Shown here piece by piece: positions 20,520 through 28,092 of a stretch of DNA of 64,000 nt. Position 1 is the first letter of the stretch. Each line of letters begins with the position of its first letter. Source of the DNA: Streptomyces sp. V2I9 (GTDB taxonomy: Bacteria; Actinomycetota; Actinomycetes; Streptomycetales; Streptomycetaceae); assembly GCF_030817475.1 (NCBI RefSeq), contig NZ_JAUSZJ010000002.1, positions 1,231,501 through 1,295,500 of the forward strand, in the 5' to 3' direction. The notes below the pieces were generated by a model. The model was given only the letters and a program-made list of their open reading frames with translations. It was not told the origin of the DNA and searched no databases. Made by a program: the position numbers and the translations under genes.

Positions 20520-20542
20520 CTGTCGGTGGCGGGTCGTACGGT
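20520..20542 (+). promoter_or_regulatory. RecA-NDp-like DNA-damage promoter of ogt
   Basis: CTGTCGGTG, 8 bp, TACGGT, then 6 nt to the ATG at 20549. It matches 8 of 9 positions of TTGTCRGTG with exact spacer and TANNNT. The gene is on the opposite strand from uvrB and uvrC, so the match is independent of them. Confidence 0.75.
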
Positions 20543-20548
20543 GGCGGT

Positions 20549-21121
20549 ATGAACAGCTACGGGACGGGCGAGGGCCCGGCCGTCCGGGGTCCGGCCGTCG
20601 CATGGGCCGTCGTGGACAGCGTGATCGGTCCGCTGATGCTCGCGGCGACCGCGACCGGTCTGGTGAGCGTGTCCTTCCACGCGCGCCCCGCCGTGCGCGA
20701 CACGGTCCTCGACCGGCTGCGGACCCGGTTCGGCACGGAGCCGGTCGAAGCGCCCGGCTCGCCACGGCTCGCGGAGCCCGTACGGCAGCTCGCGGCGTAC
20801 TTCGCGGGCGGGCTCCACGCCTTCGACCTCGCTCTGGACTGGTCGCTGACCGGCGGGTTCCCCCGCGAGGTGCTCCGCGAGCTGGCGAGGGGGGTGCCCT
20901 ACGGGACGGTCGTCGGGTACGGGGAGCTGGCCGCCCGCGTCGGCCGGCCGGAGGGGGCGCAGGCGGTGGGCGCGGCGATGGGGGCCAACCCGCTGCCGGT
21001 GGTGGTGCCGTGCCACCGGGTGGTGGAGAGCGACGGCGGCCTCGGGGGGTTCGGAGGCGGCCTGGAGACCAAACGGCAGCTGCTGGCGCTGGAGGGGGTC
21101 CTGCCGCAGCCGCTGTTCTGA
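20549..21121 (+). CDS. ogt: Methylated-DNA-[protein]-cysteine S-methyltransferase
   Basis: 190 residues. The acceptor cysteine is in VVPCHRVV at residue 155, preceded by the winged-helix region RGVPYGTVVGYGELAARVGRP and AVGAAMGANPLP, and followed by GGLGGFGGGLETKRQLLALE. The N-terminal half is the short Ogt-type RNase-H-like domain. It removes O6-alkylguanine from DNA by suicide transfer to its own cysteine. There is no Ada-type regulatory domain, so it is not itself a methylation-responsive regulator; its promoter belongs to the RecA-NDp set, linking it to general DNA damage. The start ATG has no Shine-Dalgarno and is likely leaderless. Confidence 0.95.
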   Translation: MNSYGTGEGPAVRGPAVAWAVVDSVIGPLMLAATATGLVSVSFHARPAVRDTVLDRLRTRFGTEPVEAPGSPRLAEPVRQLAAYFAGGLHAFDLALDWSLTGGFPREVLRELARGVPYGTVVGYGELAARVGRPEGAQAVGAAMGANPLPVVVPCHRVVESDGGLGGFGGGLETKRQLLALEGVLPQPLF

Positions 21122-21149
21122 GCCGTTCCCCGCTCGCCGGGGCGCCTCT

Positions 21150-21167
21150 TTCACCCTCCCGGGTGAA
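21150..21167. promoter_or_regulatory. Palindrome between ogt and the MFS gene
   Basis: TTCACCC (21150-21156) and GGGTGAA (21161-21167), 4-nt spacer. It overlaps the likely -35 region of the MFS gene (the -10-like CACACT is at 21188-21193), so an operator is plausible; a weak terminator of ogt is the alternative. Confidence 0.35.
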
Positions 21168-21199
21168 CGGCGGTGGCCGCGTGATGGCACACTGCGCCG

Positions 21200-22483
21200 G
21201 TGACGCGCCCCCTCTCGCTCCCCCAGGTCACCGCCGCCGGTCTGCCCGCTCTCCAGCGCCGGACCTCGGCCGTGCTCGTCGTCAGCCAGATACTCGGCGG
21301 CCTCGGCGTGGCCGTCGGTATCGCCCTGGCACCGATGCTGGCCGCCGAGGTGAGCGGGTCGGAGGCGCTGTCCGGGCTGGCGCCGACCGCGTCCGTCGTC
21401 GGCACCGCGCTGCTGTCGCTGCCGTTGGCCGCGCTGATGACCGCGCGGGGCCGCCGGGCCGGCCTGGTCCTCGCCTATCTGATCGGCGCGCTGGGCGGTG
21501 GGCTGGTCGTCGTCGCCACGATGCGCTCCAGCTTCCCGCTGCTGCTGCTCGGCATGGCCGCGTTCGGCGCGGGATCGCTGGCCGGTCTCCAGGCCCGGTT
21601 CGCGGCGGCCGATCTGGTGGGGCCGGAGCGGCGGGGGCGGGCGATCTCCACCGTCGTCTGGGCCACCACGATCGGTTCGGTGCTGGGCCCCAACATCTCG
21701 GCTCCGGCGAGCCGCCTGTTCCGCGGTACGCCGGTGCCGGAGGCGGCCGGTCCGTATCTCTGCTCGGGCGCCGTGTTCCTGGTCGCCGCGCTCGTCGTGG
21801 CGCTCGCGTTGCGCCCGGACCCGCTGCTCACCGCGCGCGCCCTGGCCCCGGAGGGGCCCGTGGGTCCGCCGAAGCGCTCCCTCGCCGCAGGAATCGCGGC
21901 GGTCAGGGAGTCGCCGACGGCGCGCCTCGCGCTGGTGACGGTCGCCGTGTCGCACACCGCCATGGTGTCGATCATGGTCATGACCCCCGTCGATCTGGGC
22001 CGCCACGGCGCCGGACTCCAGCTGATCGGACTGGTGATCAGCGGGCACATCGCGGGCATGTACGCGTTCTCGCCGGTGATGGGGTGGCTGGCCGACCGGT
22101 TCGGCCGACCGGCCGTGATCGGGCTGGCCGTCGGGCTGCTGGGCTGCGCCGCGCTGCTGGCGGGCACCGCCGGGCCCCGGCACGGGCAGACCGCCGCGGG
22201 TCTGTTCGTCCTGGGCCTCGGCTGGTCGGCGGGGATGATCGCCGGTTCGGCGCTGCTCACCGACGCCGTGCCCCGGTCGGCACAGGCGGCGGTGCAGGGG
22301 CTGTCGGACCTGACCATGAACGCGGCGGCGGGCATCGGCGGTGCGACGGCCGGGGTGATCGTCGCCCAGTGGGGGTACGGCCCCCTCAACGCGATCGCCG
22401 CCGCGCTGCTCCTGCCGGTCGCCGCGCTCGTCCTGCGGCGCGGCCTGCGGCGTCCGGAGGCGGCCGGCCCCGACGCCACCTGA
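21200..22483 (+). CDS. MFS transporter
   Basis: 427 residues with twelve predicted membrane segments. The major-facilitator loop 2-3 motif appears as ALMTARGRRAGLVLAY and the equivalent loop in the second half as GWLADRFGRPAVIGLA. The N-terminus is short and cytoplasmic. The substrate is not evident; drug or metabolite efflux is usual for this size and layout. GTG 21200 lies 6 nt after CACACT without a Shine-Dalgarno, so the mRNA may be leaderless. It is convergent with the cupin gene, with a tandem heptamer repeat between them. Confidence 0.87.
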   Translation: MTRPLSLPQVTAAGLPALQRRTSAVLVVSQILGGLGVAVGIALAPMLAAEVSGSEALSGLAPTASVVGTALLSLPLAALMTARGRRAGLVLAYLIGALGGGLVVVATMRSSFPLLLLGMAAFGAGSLAGLQARFAAADLVGPERRGRAISTVVWATTIGSVLGPNISAPASRLFRGTPVPEAAGPYLCSGAVFLVAALVVALALRPDPLLTARALAPEGPVGPPKRSLAAGIAAVRESPTARLALVTVAVSHTAMVSIMVMTPVDLGRHGAGLQLIGLVISGHIAGMYAFSPVMGWLADRFGRPAVIGLAVGLLGCAALLAGTAGPRHGQTAAGLFVLGLGWSAGMIAGSALLTDAVPRSAQAAVQGLSDLTMNAAAGIGGATAGVIVAQWGYGPLNAIAAALLLPVAALVLRRGLRRPEAAGPDAT

Positions 22484-22505
22484 CCGGGCCGCCGACAGCC
22501 GTGAA

Positions 22506-22545
22506 GTGAGCCGTGAGCCGTGAGCCGTGAGCCGTGAGCCGTGAG
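22506..22545. repeat. Tandem heptamer repeat (GTGAGCC)
   Basis: Five complete head-to-tail copies of GTGAGCC (22506-22540) and a partial sixth, between the convergent MFS and cupin genes. Length would be prone to slippage; no coding role is seen. Confidence 0.9.
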
Positions 22546-22579
22546 AAGCGTCGCAGGCTCATCGGAGACGTCGATGGCC

Positions 22580-22942
22580 TCAGAGGCTGATGTGGTACGC
22601 CTTGCGCAGCGTCTCGTGCACGGTCCAGGTCGTCCGGTCGCCCGCGCGCAGGACGCAGACGTCCCCGGGGCCGATCTCCAGCGTCGCCCCGCCCTCGACC
22701 GCGACGGTCGCCCGCCCGCCGACGACCACGAACAGCTCGTTCGCCTCGGTGTCGGTGACCACGCCGGGCGTGATCTGCCAGATGCCCCGGATCTGCTTGC
22801 CGTCCGGCGATTCCCACAGCACCTTGCCCGTCACCACGGGCTCGCCCGAGACGATCTGCGACGGATCGAGTGGTTCCGGAACGAGTTCGGCGTCCGGGAT
22901 GTGTACGGCGAAGGAAGCGGGGGCCTGGTCGTATGTCGTCAT
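22580..22942 (-). CDS. Small cupin-domain protein
   Basis: 120 residues, a single cupin barrel. The GIWQITPGVVTDTEANELFVVVGGRATV stretch (about residues 50-80) is cupin motif 1 with an E for a metal ligand, and LEIGPGDVCVLRAGDRTTWTV is motif 2. The family is that of cupin_3 (DUF861)-like proteins related to ureidoglycine aminohydrolase; the canonical two histidines are mostly absent, so metal binding and enzymatic activity are uncertain. It reads from ATG 22942, divergent from psuG. Confidence 0.8.
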   Translation of the reverse strand: MTTYDQAPASFAVHIPDAELVPEPLDPSQIVSGEPVVTGKVLWESPDGKQIRGIWQITPGVVTDTEANELFVVVGGRATVAVEGGATLEIGPGDVCVLRAGDRTTWTVHETLRKAYHISL

Positions 22943-23047
22943 GGCCGGTCACCTTAGCGACCACTTCCGGCCACCTGGTGACCAGGACCCGCCACAAGGT
23001 ATCCGCCCGTGGTTTGCGCCCCCGCCGTCCGCGACAGGGATGGGGGC

Positions 23048-24010
23048 ATGCCTCTGAACTCGCCCGAACGGTACGAGCCGGTGTTCTCGGCGGAGGTGCG
23101 CGCCGCTCTGAGCGCGGGGCTGCCCGTCGTGGCACTGGAGTCGACGATCATCGCGCACGGCCTGCCGCGCCCCCGCAACCTGTCCGTGGCCCTGGAACTG
23201 GAAGGACTCGTCCGGTCCGCCGGCGCCGTGCCCGCCACCGTGGCCGTGCTGGACGGCCGTGCCCATGTCGGTCTGGACGCGCAGCAGTTGGAGCGGGTGG
23301 CCGGCGACGCTTCGGTACGCAAGCTGGGGCACCGCGATCTCGCCCCGGCACTGGCCTCCGGTGCGAGCGGGGCCACGACGGTGTCCGCGACGGCGTTCCT
23401 GGCGGCGCGGGCGGGCGTCGGCGTCTTCGCCACGGGCGGACTCGGCGGCGTGCACCGGGAATGGGCCGCGAACCAGGACGAGTCGGCTGATCTCCGGCTG
23501 CTGGCCCGTACCGGCATCACCGTGGTGTGCGCGGGGGTGAAGTCGATCCTCGACGTCCCGGCGACCCTCCAGCGTCTGGAGACCCTCGGCGTCGGCGTCG
23601 TCGGGTACGGCACCGAACACTTCCCCGGCTTCTACCTGAGCAGTTCGGGCGAACCCGTCGGCTGGACGGTGCACAGCCCCGAGGAGGTGGTGGAGGTGAT
23701 CCGGGCGAAGGAGGCGCTGGGCGGGCCGCCCACCGCGCTGATCGTCGCCAACCCCGTACCGGAGCATGAGCAGTTGGATCCGCTGCTGCACGACCGGGCG
23801 CTGGCGGAGGCGCTGGAGGCGTGCCGGGAGCGGTCCGTCTCGGGGCAGGGCGTGACGCCGTTCCTGCTGGACCGGTTGATGCGGCGGACCGGAGGCGCGT
23901 CGCTGGAGGCGAACCTCGCGGCCGTACGCGGGAACGTGGCGCTCGCGGCGCGGATCGCGGTCGCGGCGGCGGAGCCCGGCGGAACGGGCGCGCTGACGGG
24001 CACCCGGTGA
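23048..24010 (+). CDS. psuG: Pseudouridine-5'-phosphate glycosidase
   Basis: 320 residues from ATG 23048 (purine-rich GGGATGGGGGC just before). It cleaves pseudouridine 5'-phosphate to uracil and ribose 5-phosphate (reversible), part of pseudouridine salvage. Seen: ALESTIIAHGLPRPRNL near the N-terminus (catalytic Glu and substrate pocket), RKLGHRDL, the glycine-rich GVGVFATGGLGGVHRE, CAGVKSILD with the Schiff-base lysine, and NPVPEHEQLD. The following PfkB kinase gene overlaps it by 4 bp, and kinase plus glycosidase is the standard pathway unit. Confidence 0.93.
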   Translation: MPLNSPERYEPVFSAEVRAALSAGLPVVALESTIIAHGLPRPRNLSVALELEGLVRSAGAVPATVAVLDGRAHVGLDAQQLERVAGDASVRKLGHRDLAPALASGASGATTVSATAFLAARAGVGVFATGGLGGVHREWAANQDESADLRLLARTGITVVCAGVKSILDVPATLQRLETLGVGVVGYGTEHFPGFYLSSSGEPVGWTVHSPEEVVEVIRAKEALGGPPTALIVANPVPEHEQLDPLLHDRALAEALEACRERSVSGQGVTPFLLDRLMRRTGGASLEANLAAVRGNVALAARIAVAAAEPGGTGALTGTR

Positions 24011-24954
24011 ACGGACGCGGTGACGGGTTCAGCGGCGGAGGCCCGGTGGCTCCGGGCTCAGGCCTCCTCGTGGTGGGCGAGGTGGTGACGGACGTGGTGG
24101 CGCGGCACGGCTCGCCCCTCGCCCACGGTACGGACACGAAGGCCCGCATCCGCACCCTGCCGGGCGGCGCGGGGGCCAACGTCGCCTGCTGGGCGGTGCG
24201 TTCGGGCTGTCCGGACGTCCGGCTGATGGCCAGGGCGGGGGCGGAGTCCGCCGACTGGCACCGGGAGGCGCTGGAGCGGGCGGGCGTACGGGCGTACCTC
24301 GCCGTGGACGAGGAGGTGCCGACGGCGACCGTCATCGCCCTGGTCGACGCGGGGGCCGAGCGCACGTTCCTGACCGACGGCGGGGCGGTGCTGCGGCTCG
24401 CCGCCGAGGACTTCGCGCCCGCGATGCTGGCGGGCGTCGGACGGCTGCACCTCTCGGGCTACCCGCTGTTCGCCCCGGTGAGCCGGGCCGCCTCGCTCCT
24501 CGCCCTGCGGACCGCCGTGGAGCGGGGCGTTCCGGTGAGCGTGGACCCGGCGTCGGCCGGGTTCCTCGGCGCCCTGGGGCCGCGGCGGTTCCTGGAGTAC
24601 GTGGACGGGGCGGAGCTGGTGCTGCCGAACGCGGACGAGGCACGGGTGCTCACCGGGCTGCCCGAACCGGAAGCCGCGGCCGTCGAGTTGAGCCGCCGGT
24701 TCCCGCGTGTCGTCGTCACCCTGGGCGCGGCCGGAGCCGTGGTGGCCGCCGGAGGCGAGGTCGTCGGCCGCGTCGCCGCTCCGTCCGTGCGCGCTCCGGT
24801 CGACTCCACGGGCGCGGGCGACGCGTTCACCGGCGGGTTCCTGGCGGCTCTCCTGGCCGGGGCGGACGAACGGTCGGCGGCGGCCGAGGGCTGCCGCGCG
24901 GGGGCGGCGGCCGTCGCCACCGTCGGCGGCCGGCCTCCCCCGGCGGCTCGCTGA
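24007..24954 (+). CDS. psuK: PfkB-family sugar kinase, probable pseudouridine kinase
   Basis: 315 residues from GTG 24007, which overlaps the psuG stop (GTGA). Ribokinase-fold marks are GGAGANVACWAVRSG near residue 50, LPNADEARVLTGL, and the active-site signature DSTGAGDAFTGGF (about 265-277) with the catalytic Asp. PfkB enzymes phosphorylate ribose-type sugars or nucleosides; coupling to psuG makes pseudouridine (to its 5'-phosphate) the likely substrate. This is inference from context, as the sequence alone does not separate it from other nucleoside or ribose kinases. Confidence 0.8.
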   Translation: MNGRGDGFSGGGPVAPGSGLLVVGEVVTDVVARHGSPLAHGTDTKARIRTLPGGAGANVACWAVRSGCPDVRLMARAGAESADWHREALERAGVRAYLAVDEEVPTATVIALVDAGAERTFLTDGGAVLRLAAEDFAPAMLAGVGRLHLSGYPLFAPVSRAASLLALRTAVERGVPVSVDPASAGFLGALGPRRFLEYVDGAELVLPNADEARVLTGLPEPEAAAVELSRRFPRVVVTLGAAGAVVAAGGEVVGRVAAPSVRAPVDSTGAGDAFTGGFLAALLAGADERSAAAEGCRAGAAAVATVGGRPPPAAR

Positions 24955-24989
24955 CGGGTGTCGGCGAGCCGGCGACGGGAGCGACGGGC

Positions 24990-25637
24990 TCACTCCCCTC
25001 CGGGCAGCCCCGACCAGGCAGGGTGTGCCGGATCGTCGGCCCGCACCACCACGTCCGCGCGCTCCGCGGGCCCCACCTCGTCCTCGTACCGGGCGAAGGC
25101 GGGCAGGGTCCAGCGTTCCGGCTCCGGCGTCCTGCGCCGCAACGCACCCGGGGACAGGCGCAGGTGGACGCCGAGCGCGAACGGGAACCAGTGCCCCAGA
25201 AGGAACGGGCCGTGCACGATCACCACCCCGCCCTCGGGCAGTTCCCTGTACGGGGTGCGGGTGGCCCGGTCCGTCACGGGGTCCCACAGGTCCGGCAGCA
25301 CCCGGCCGGAGCCGCCCGCCTCCAGCGGCCCGAACACCTCGCGCCACAGCGCCCCGGTGTCGTACCAGCCGTCGAGGTACGCGTCCGGGTCCCGCTTCCC
25401 GTACTCGTAGCGCAGGCTCGCCGGGCGCAGGAACCCCTCGGTGGGGACCACGAGGACCGAGCGGCCGAGCAGCCTCACCTCCTCGGCCAGGCGCTCGGCC
25501 GTCTCGCCGGTGCGGGCGGCCGGCGCGCCGTCGATGCCGAACGCGAGGCGGGACCCGCCGTCGGCGGCGGACAGCCCGTCGCCGTGCCGGGCCAGTTCGC
25601 GGGCCAGCCGTTCGCGGGTGATCGCTTCGAGTCGCAC
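24990..25637 (-). CDS. Uridine kinase-like protein with degenerate P-loop
   Basis: 215 residues from GTG 25637. The overall order (LAFGIDGAPAARTGETAERLAEEVRLLGRSVLVVPTEGFLRP, then YEYGKRDPDAYLDGWYDTGAL, EGGVVIVHGPFLL, and a C-terminal RADDPAHP) follows nucleoside/uridine kinase-like NTPases. However, the Walker A position reads GIDGAPAARTGET, lacking the GKT/S lysine, so ordinary ATP binding is doubtful. The GGVVIVHGPFLL strand would be the Walker B region. It ends 35 nt after the PfkB gene on the opposite strand. Tandem 20-bp repeats lie just upstream of its start (about 25660-25700). Confidence 0.65.
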   Translation of the reverse strand: MRLEAITRERLARELARHGDGLSAADGGSRLAFGIDGAPAARTGETAERLAEEVRLLGRSVLVVPTEGFLRPASLRYEYGKRDPDAYLDGWYDTGALWREVFGPLEAGGSGRVLPDLWDPVTDRATRTPYRELPEGGVVIVHGPFLLGHWFPFALGVHLRLSPGALRRRTPEPERWTLPAFARYEDEVGPAERADVVVRADDPAHPAWSGLPGGE

Positions 25638-25659
25638 GGTTCCATCATCGCCGTACGGG

Positions 25660-25700
25660 CGGAAGAACACCCGGACCGGTGGAAGAGCACCCGGACCGGC
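25660..25700. repeat. Two-copy 20-bp tandem repeat
   Basis: GGAAGAACACCCGGACCGGT is followed directly by GGAAGAGCACCCGGACCGGC, differing at two bases, immediately upstream of the uridine kinase-like gene. Confidence 0.7.
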
Positions 25701-25737
25701 GGAGGACGCCCGGTCGGCGGAGGTGCCCGAGGGGGCC

Positions 25738-25790
25738 CCGCTCCGGGACTTCAGGCCCCCGAGCCCGCTCCAGGACTTCAGGCCCCGGCG
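25738..25790. repeat. Duplicated stop-codon region of the HxlR gene
   Basis: Two copies of a unit of about 27 bp (core CCCGCTCC-GGACTTCAGGCCCC) in tandem; the inner copy contains the HxlR stop (TCA at 25778 on the plus strand). It resembles the reiterated 3' end of the Rieske gene. Confidence 0.55.
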
Positions 25791-26494
25791 CGACCCGGCG
25801 GCCCGCTCCCCCGCAGTTCCGCGGCGAGCGGGCCCTGACCGGTCACCTCCACACGGCCGTCCTTCACCGCCTCCACGAACGTCGTCGTCCCCTGCGCCAG
25901 CTCCAGGCACACCTCCGCGTCCAGGGTGATCCGGGCGTCGGGGCGTTCGGCGGGGCCGTATCCGTACACCGCGCCCGGCGTCTGCGCCCCCGCGAGCACC
26001 GGCCCCGCTCCCCCGCCCACCCGCAGGTGGAACTCGCCCTCGTCGAGCCGGACTTCGAGAACACCCTCCCGCGTGAGTCCGGCGAGGGCTCCGAGCACGG
26101 GCAGGGCGAACCAGTGGGCGCGGACCGCGTCCGTGGGGCGGCGCTCGGCGAGGGCGGGCGCGCCCCACGCGGCGAGGGCGGTGAGGACGGGCAGCAGGCC
26201 GTGGCCGCGCTCGGTCAGCTCGTAGACCGACGCGCCCGAGGGGGGCGGAAGTTTGCGGCGCAGCGCCAGTCCGCCCTGCTCCATGTCCTTGAGGCGGGAG
26301 GCCAGCACGTCGGTGCTGACGCCGGGCAGGTCGGCGTGGAGGTCCGTGTACCGGCGGGGGCCGCCCAGCAGTTCACGGACGATCAGCAGCGTCCACCGGT
26401 CGCCCACGGAGTCGAGGGCGCGGGCGGTGGCGTCGAACTGGTCGTAGCTCCGGCGGCGGGCGGGGCGTGCTGGCGGCTGCTGCTGACGTGGCAT
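25778..26494 (-). CDS. HxlR-family transcriptional regulator with extra C-terminal domain
   Basis: 238 residues from ATG 26494; an upstream ATG at 26512 is in frame, but the -10 box TAGACT sits between the two, 7 nt before 26494. Residues about 20-105 form the HxlR winged helix (ALDSVGDRWTLLIVRELLGGPRRYTDL, then LASRLKDMEQGGLALRRKL, YELTERGHGLLPVL). Typical HxlR proteins are 100-130 residues; this one has about 110 more, with a sterol-carrier-like pattern (VRLDEGEFHLRVGGG, ITLDAEVCLELAQG). It is divergent from the aminotransferase gene, and paired TTGG-N5-CCAA sites lie between the two starts, so it probably represses both. Confidence 0.85.
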   Translation of the reverse strand: MPRQQQPPARPARRRSYDQFDATARALDSVGDRWTLLIVRELLGGPRRYTDLHADLPGVSTDVLASRLKDMEQGGLALRRKLPPPSGASVYELTERGHGLLPVLTALAAWGAPALAERRPTDAVRAHWFALPVLGALAGLTREGVLEVRLDEGEFHLRVGGGAGPVLAGAQTPGAVYGYGPAERPDARITLDAEVCLELAQGTTTFVEAVKDGRVEVTGQGPLAAELRGSGPPGRAGA

Positions 26495-26499
26495 GCGAC

Positions 26500-26526
26500 G
26501 CAGTCTAGACATGTTGTTGGACTTTC
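26500..26526 (-). promoter_or_regulatory. Leaderless promoter of the HxlR gene
   Basis: Minus strand CTTGGA/TTGGAA as -35, 16-17 bp, TAGACT at about 26501-26506 and 7 nt to the ATG at 26494. The -35 lies inside the first TTGG-N5-CCAA palindrome, as expected for autorepression. Confidence 0.5.
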
Positions 26527-26550
26527 CAAGCTCAAGCTTGGTAAAACCAA
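26517..26550. promoter_or_regulatory. Paired operator sites, TTGG-N5-CCAA twice
   Basis: TTGG-ACTTT-CCAA (26517-26529) and TTGG-TAAAA-CCAA (26538-26550), centres 21 bp apart, two helical turns. Between them CCAAGCT and AGCTTGG form a third palindrome centred on the array. The sites occupy the divergent promoter region of the HxlR and aminotransferase genes. Confidence 0.6.
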
Positions 26551-26579
26551 GTATCGCAATTCGGCTCGGGAGGCAGCGC

Positions 26580-27791
26580 ATGGAGTTCCGGCAGTCCAGC
26601 AAGCTCAACGAGGTCTGCTACGAGATCCGGGGCCCGGTCATCGAGCACGCCAACGCCCTGGAGGAGGCGGGCCACAGCGTGCTCCGGCTCAACACGGGCA
26701 ATCCCGCGCTCTTCGGCTTCGAGGCGCCCGAGGAGATCGTCCAGGACATGATCCGGATGCTGCCGCAGGCCCACGGCTACACCGACTCGCGCGGCATCCT
26801 CTCGGCCCGGCGCGCGGTGGTCCAGCGCTACCAGGCGATGGGGCTGACCGAGGTCGGCGTGGACGACGTGTTCCTCGGCAACGGGGTCTCCGAGCTGATC
26901 TCCATGGCCGTGCAGGCGCTGCTGGAGGACGGCGACGAGGTGCTGATCCCGGCCCCGGACTTCCCGTTGTGGACGGCGGTGACCACGCTCGCGGGCGGGA
27001 AGGCCGTGCACTACGTCTGCGACGAGGAGTCCGACTGGAACCCGGACCTCGCCGACATGGCCGCGAAGATCACCGACCGCACCAAGGCCGTCGTGATCAT
27101 CAACCCGAACAACCCCACCGGCGCGGTCTACCCGCGCGAGATCCTGGAGGGCATCCTCGATCTGGCCCGGCGCCACGGGCTGATGGTGTTCGCGGACGAG
27201 ATCTACGACCAGATCCTGTACGACGGGGCCGAGCACCACAGCGCGGCGGTCCTCGCCCCGGACCTGGTCTGCCTCACCTTCAGCGGCCTGTCGAAGACGT
27301 ACCGGGTGGCCGGCTTCCGGTCGGGCTGGATGGTGGTCTCCGGCCCCCGGCAGCACGCCCGCGACTACCTGGAGGGCCTGACCATGCTGGCCTCCATGCG
27401 GCTGTGCCCCAACGCCCCGGCGCAGTACGCCATTCAGGCCGCGCTCGGGGGCCGGCAGTCCATCCGGGAGCTGGTCGCGCCGGGCGGCAGGCTGCACGAG
27501 CAGCGCGACCGCGCCTGGGAGCGGCTGAACGAGATCCCCGGCGTCTCGTGCGTCAAGCCGCAGGGCGCGCTGTACGCGTTCCCCCGCATCGATCCGAAGG
27601 TGCACCCGATCGTCGACGACGAGAAGTTCGTGCTGGACCTGCTGCTGCGGGAGAAGATCCAGGTGGTCCAGGGCACGGGCTTCAGCTGGCCGCGCCCGGA
27701 CCACTTCCGCATCCTGACCCTCCCGCACGCCGACGACCTCGACGCGGCGATCAGCCGCATCGGACGCTTCCTGAGCGGATACCGCCAGTAG
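26580..27791 (+). CDS. PLP-dependent aminotransferase (alanine aminotransferase type)
   Basis: 403 residues from ATG 26580 with GGGAGG 6 nt upstream. Fold-type I class I features: LNTGNPALFGFEAPEEI, YTDSRGILSARRAV, NGVSELISMAVQALL, NPNNPTGAVYPREIL, FADEIYDQILY, and the PLP lysine in FSGLSKTYRVAGFRSGW (about residue 242). The C-terminus has the RILTLP arginine that binds the substrate carboxylate. The closest match from memory is the AlaA-type glutamate-pyruvate aminotransferase. It is divergent from the HxlR regulator across the operator array, and ends at a 12-bp terminator hairpin. Confidence 0.9.
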   Translation: MEFRQSSKLNEVCYEIRGPVIEHANALEEAGHSVLRLNTGNPALFGFEAPEEIVQDMIRMLPQAHGYTDSRGILSARRAVVQRYQAMGLTEVGVDDVFLGNGVSELISMAVQALLEDGDEVLIPAPDFPLWTAVTTLAGGKAVHYVCDEESDWNPDLADMAAKITDRTKAVVIINPNNPTGAVYPREILEGILDLARRHGLMVFADEIYDQILYDGAEHHSAAVLAPDLVCLTFSGLSKTYRVAGFRSGWMVVSGPRQHARDYLEGLTMLASMRLCPNAPAQYAIQAALGGRQSIRELVAPGGRLHEQRDRAWERLNEIPGVSCVKPQGALYAFPRIDPKVHPIVDDEKFVLDLLLREKIQVVQGTGFSWPRPDHFRILTLPHADDLDAAISRIGRFLSGYRQ

Positions 27792-27801
27792 CCCGTCCCG
27801 T

Positions 27802-27854
27802 CCGCACAAGGCCGGATAGTCCGTCCCGCCCGCACAAGGCCGGTAGTCCGTCCC
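27802..27854. repeat. Imperfect 26-28-bp direct repeat after the aminotransferase
   Basis: CCGCACAAGGCCGGATAGTC (27802 on) recurs at 27830 with one base deleted, CCGCACAAGGCCGGTAGTC, both followed by CGTCCC. Non-coding. Confidence 0.7.
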
Positions 27855-27889
27855 CGCCCGCCACGAGGGCCCGCCCCGGAGACGGGAGC

Positions 27890-27920
27890 GGGCCCGGAGG
27901 CGTAGCCGGCCTCCGGGCCC
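27890..27920. terminator. Terminator of the aminotransferase gene
   Basis: Perfect 12-bp stem GGGCCCGGAGGC (27890-27901) and GCCTCCGGGCCC (27909-27920), 7-nt loop. An alternative 8-bp hairpin (27867-27874 with 27888-27895) overlaps it. It also faces the 3' ends of the minus-strand RNAs at 27963-28225. Confidence 0.75.
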
Positions 27921-27962
27921 TGTGGTTGCCGCCCATCTCGCACGCCGGCACGTTTAAGGGTT

Positions 27963-28076
27963 CGGATCAGTCATGATGTCGTCGCGTCCTGCCTTTGGAC
28001 CACCGCAGATCGGAGCTCTGCGGGCCGGACTTGAACCGGCATCTCGACGCGCGCGGGCCCGAGCCCGTTCGATCCG
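27963..28076 (-). ncRNA. tRNA-mimic RNA B, Y RNA (YrlA)-like
   Basis: Read on the minus strand: anticodon-type strand CGTCG (28049-28045), variable loop AGAT, T arm GCCGG-TTCAAGT-CCGGC (28040-28024), acceptor strand CCGCAGA (28023-28017), a 7-nt loop, acceptor strand TCTGCGG (28009-28003), U8-G9, D arm GTCC-AAAGGCA-GGAC (28000-27986) with A14 and G18G19, one base at position 26, and CGACG (27984-27980), which pairs with the first strand. An outer helix CGGATC/GATCCG closes the RNA. Every tRNA junction length is kept, but the halves are permuted and the acceptor is closed by a loop. That is the layout of the effector module of YrlA-type Y RNAs. No anticodon loop and no amino-acid identity exist. 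Confidence 0.6.
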
Positions 28077-28092
28077 GCGATCGGCGGCGCAT

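Noticed and set aside
22502..22560. Short CRISPR-like array at the heptamer repeat
   Set aside because: Units are directly adjacent without spacers and no cas genes are present.
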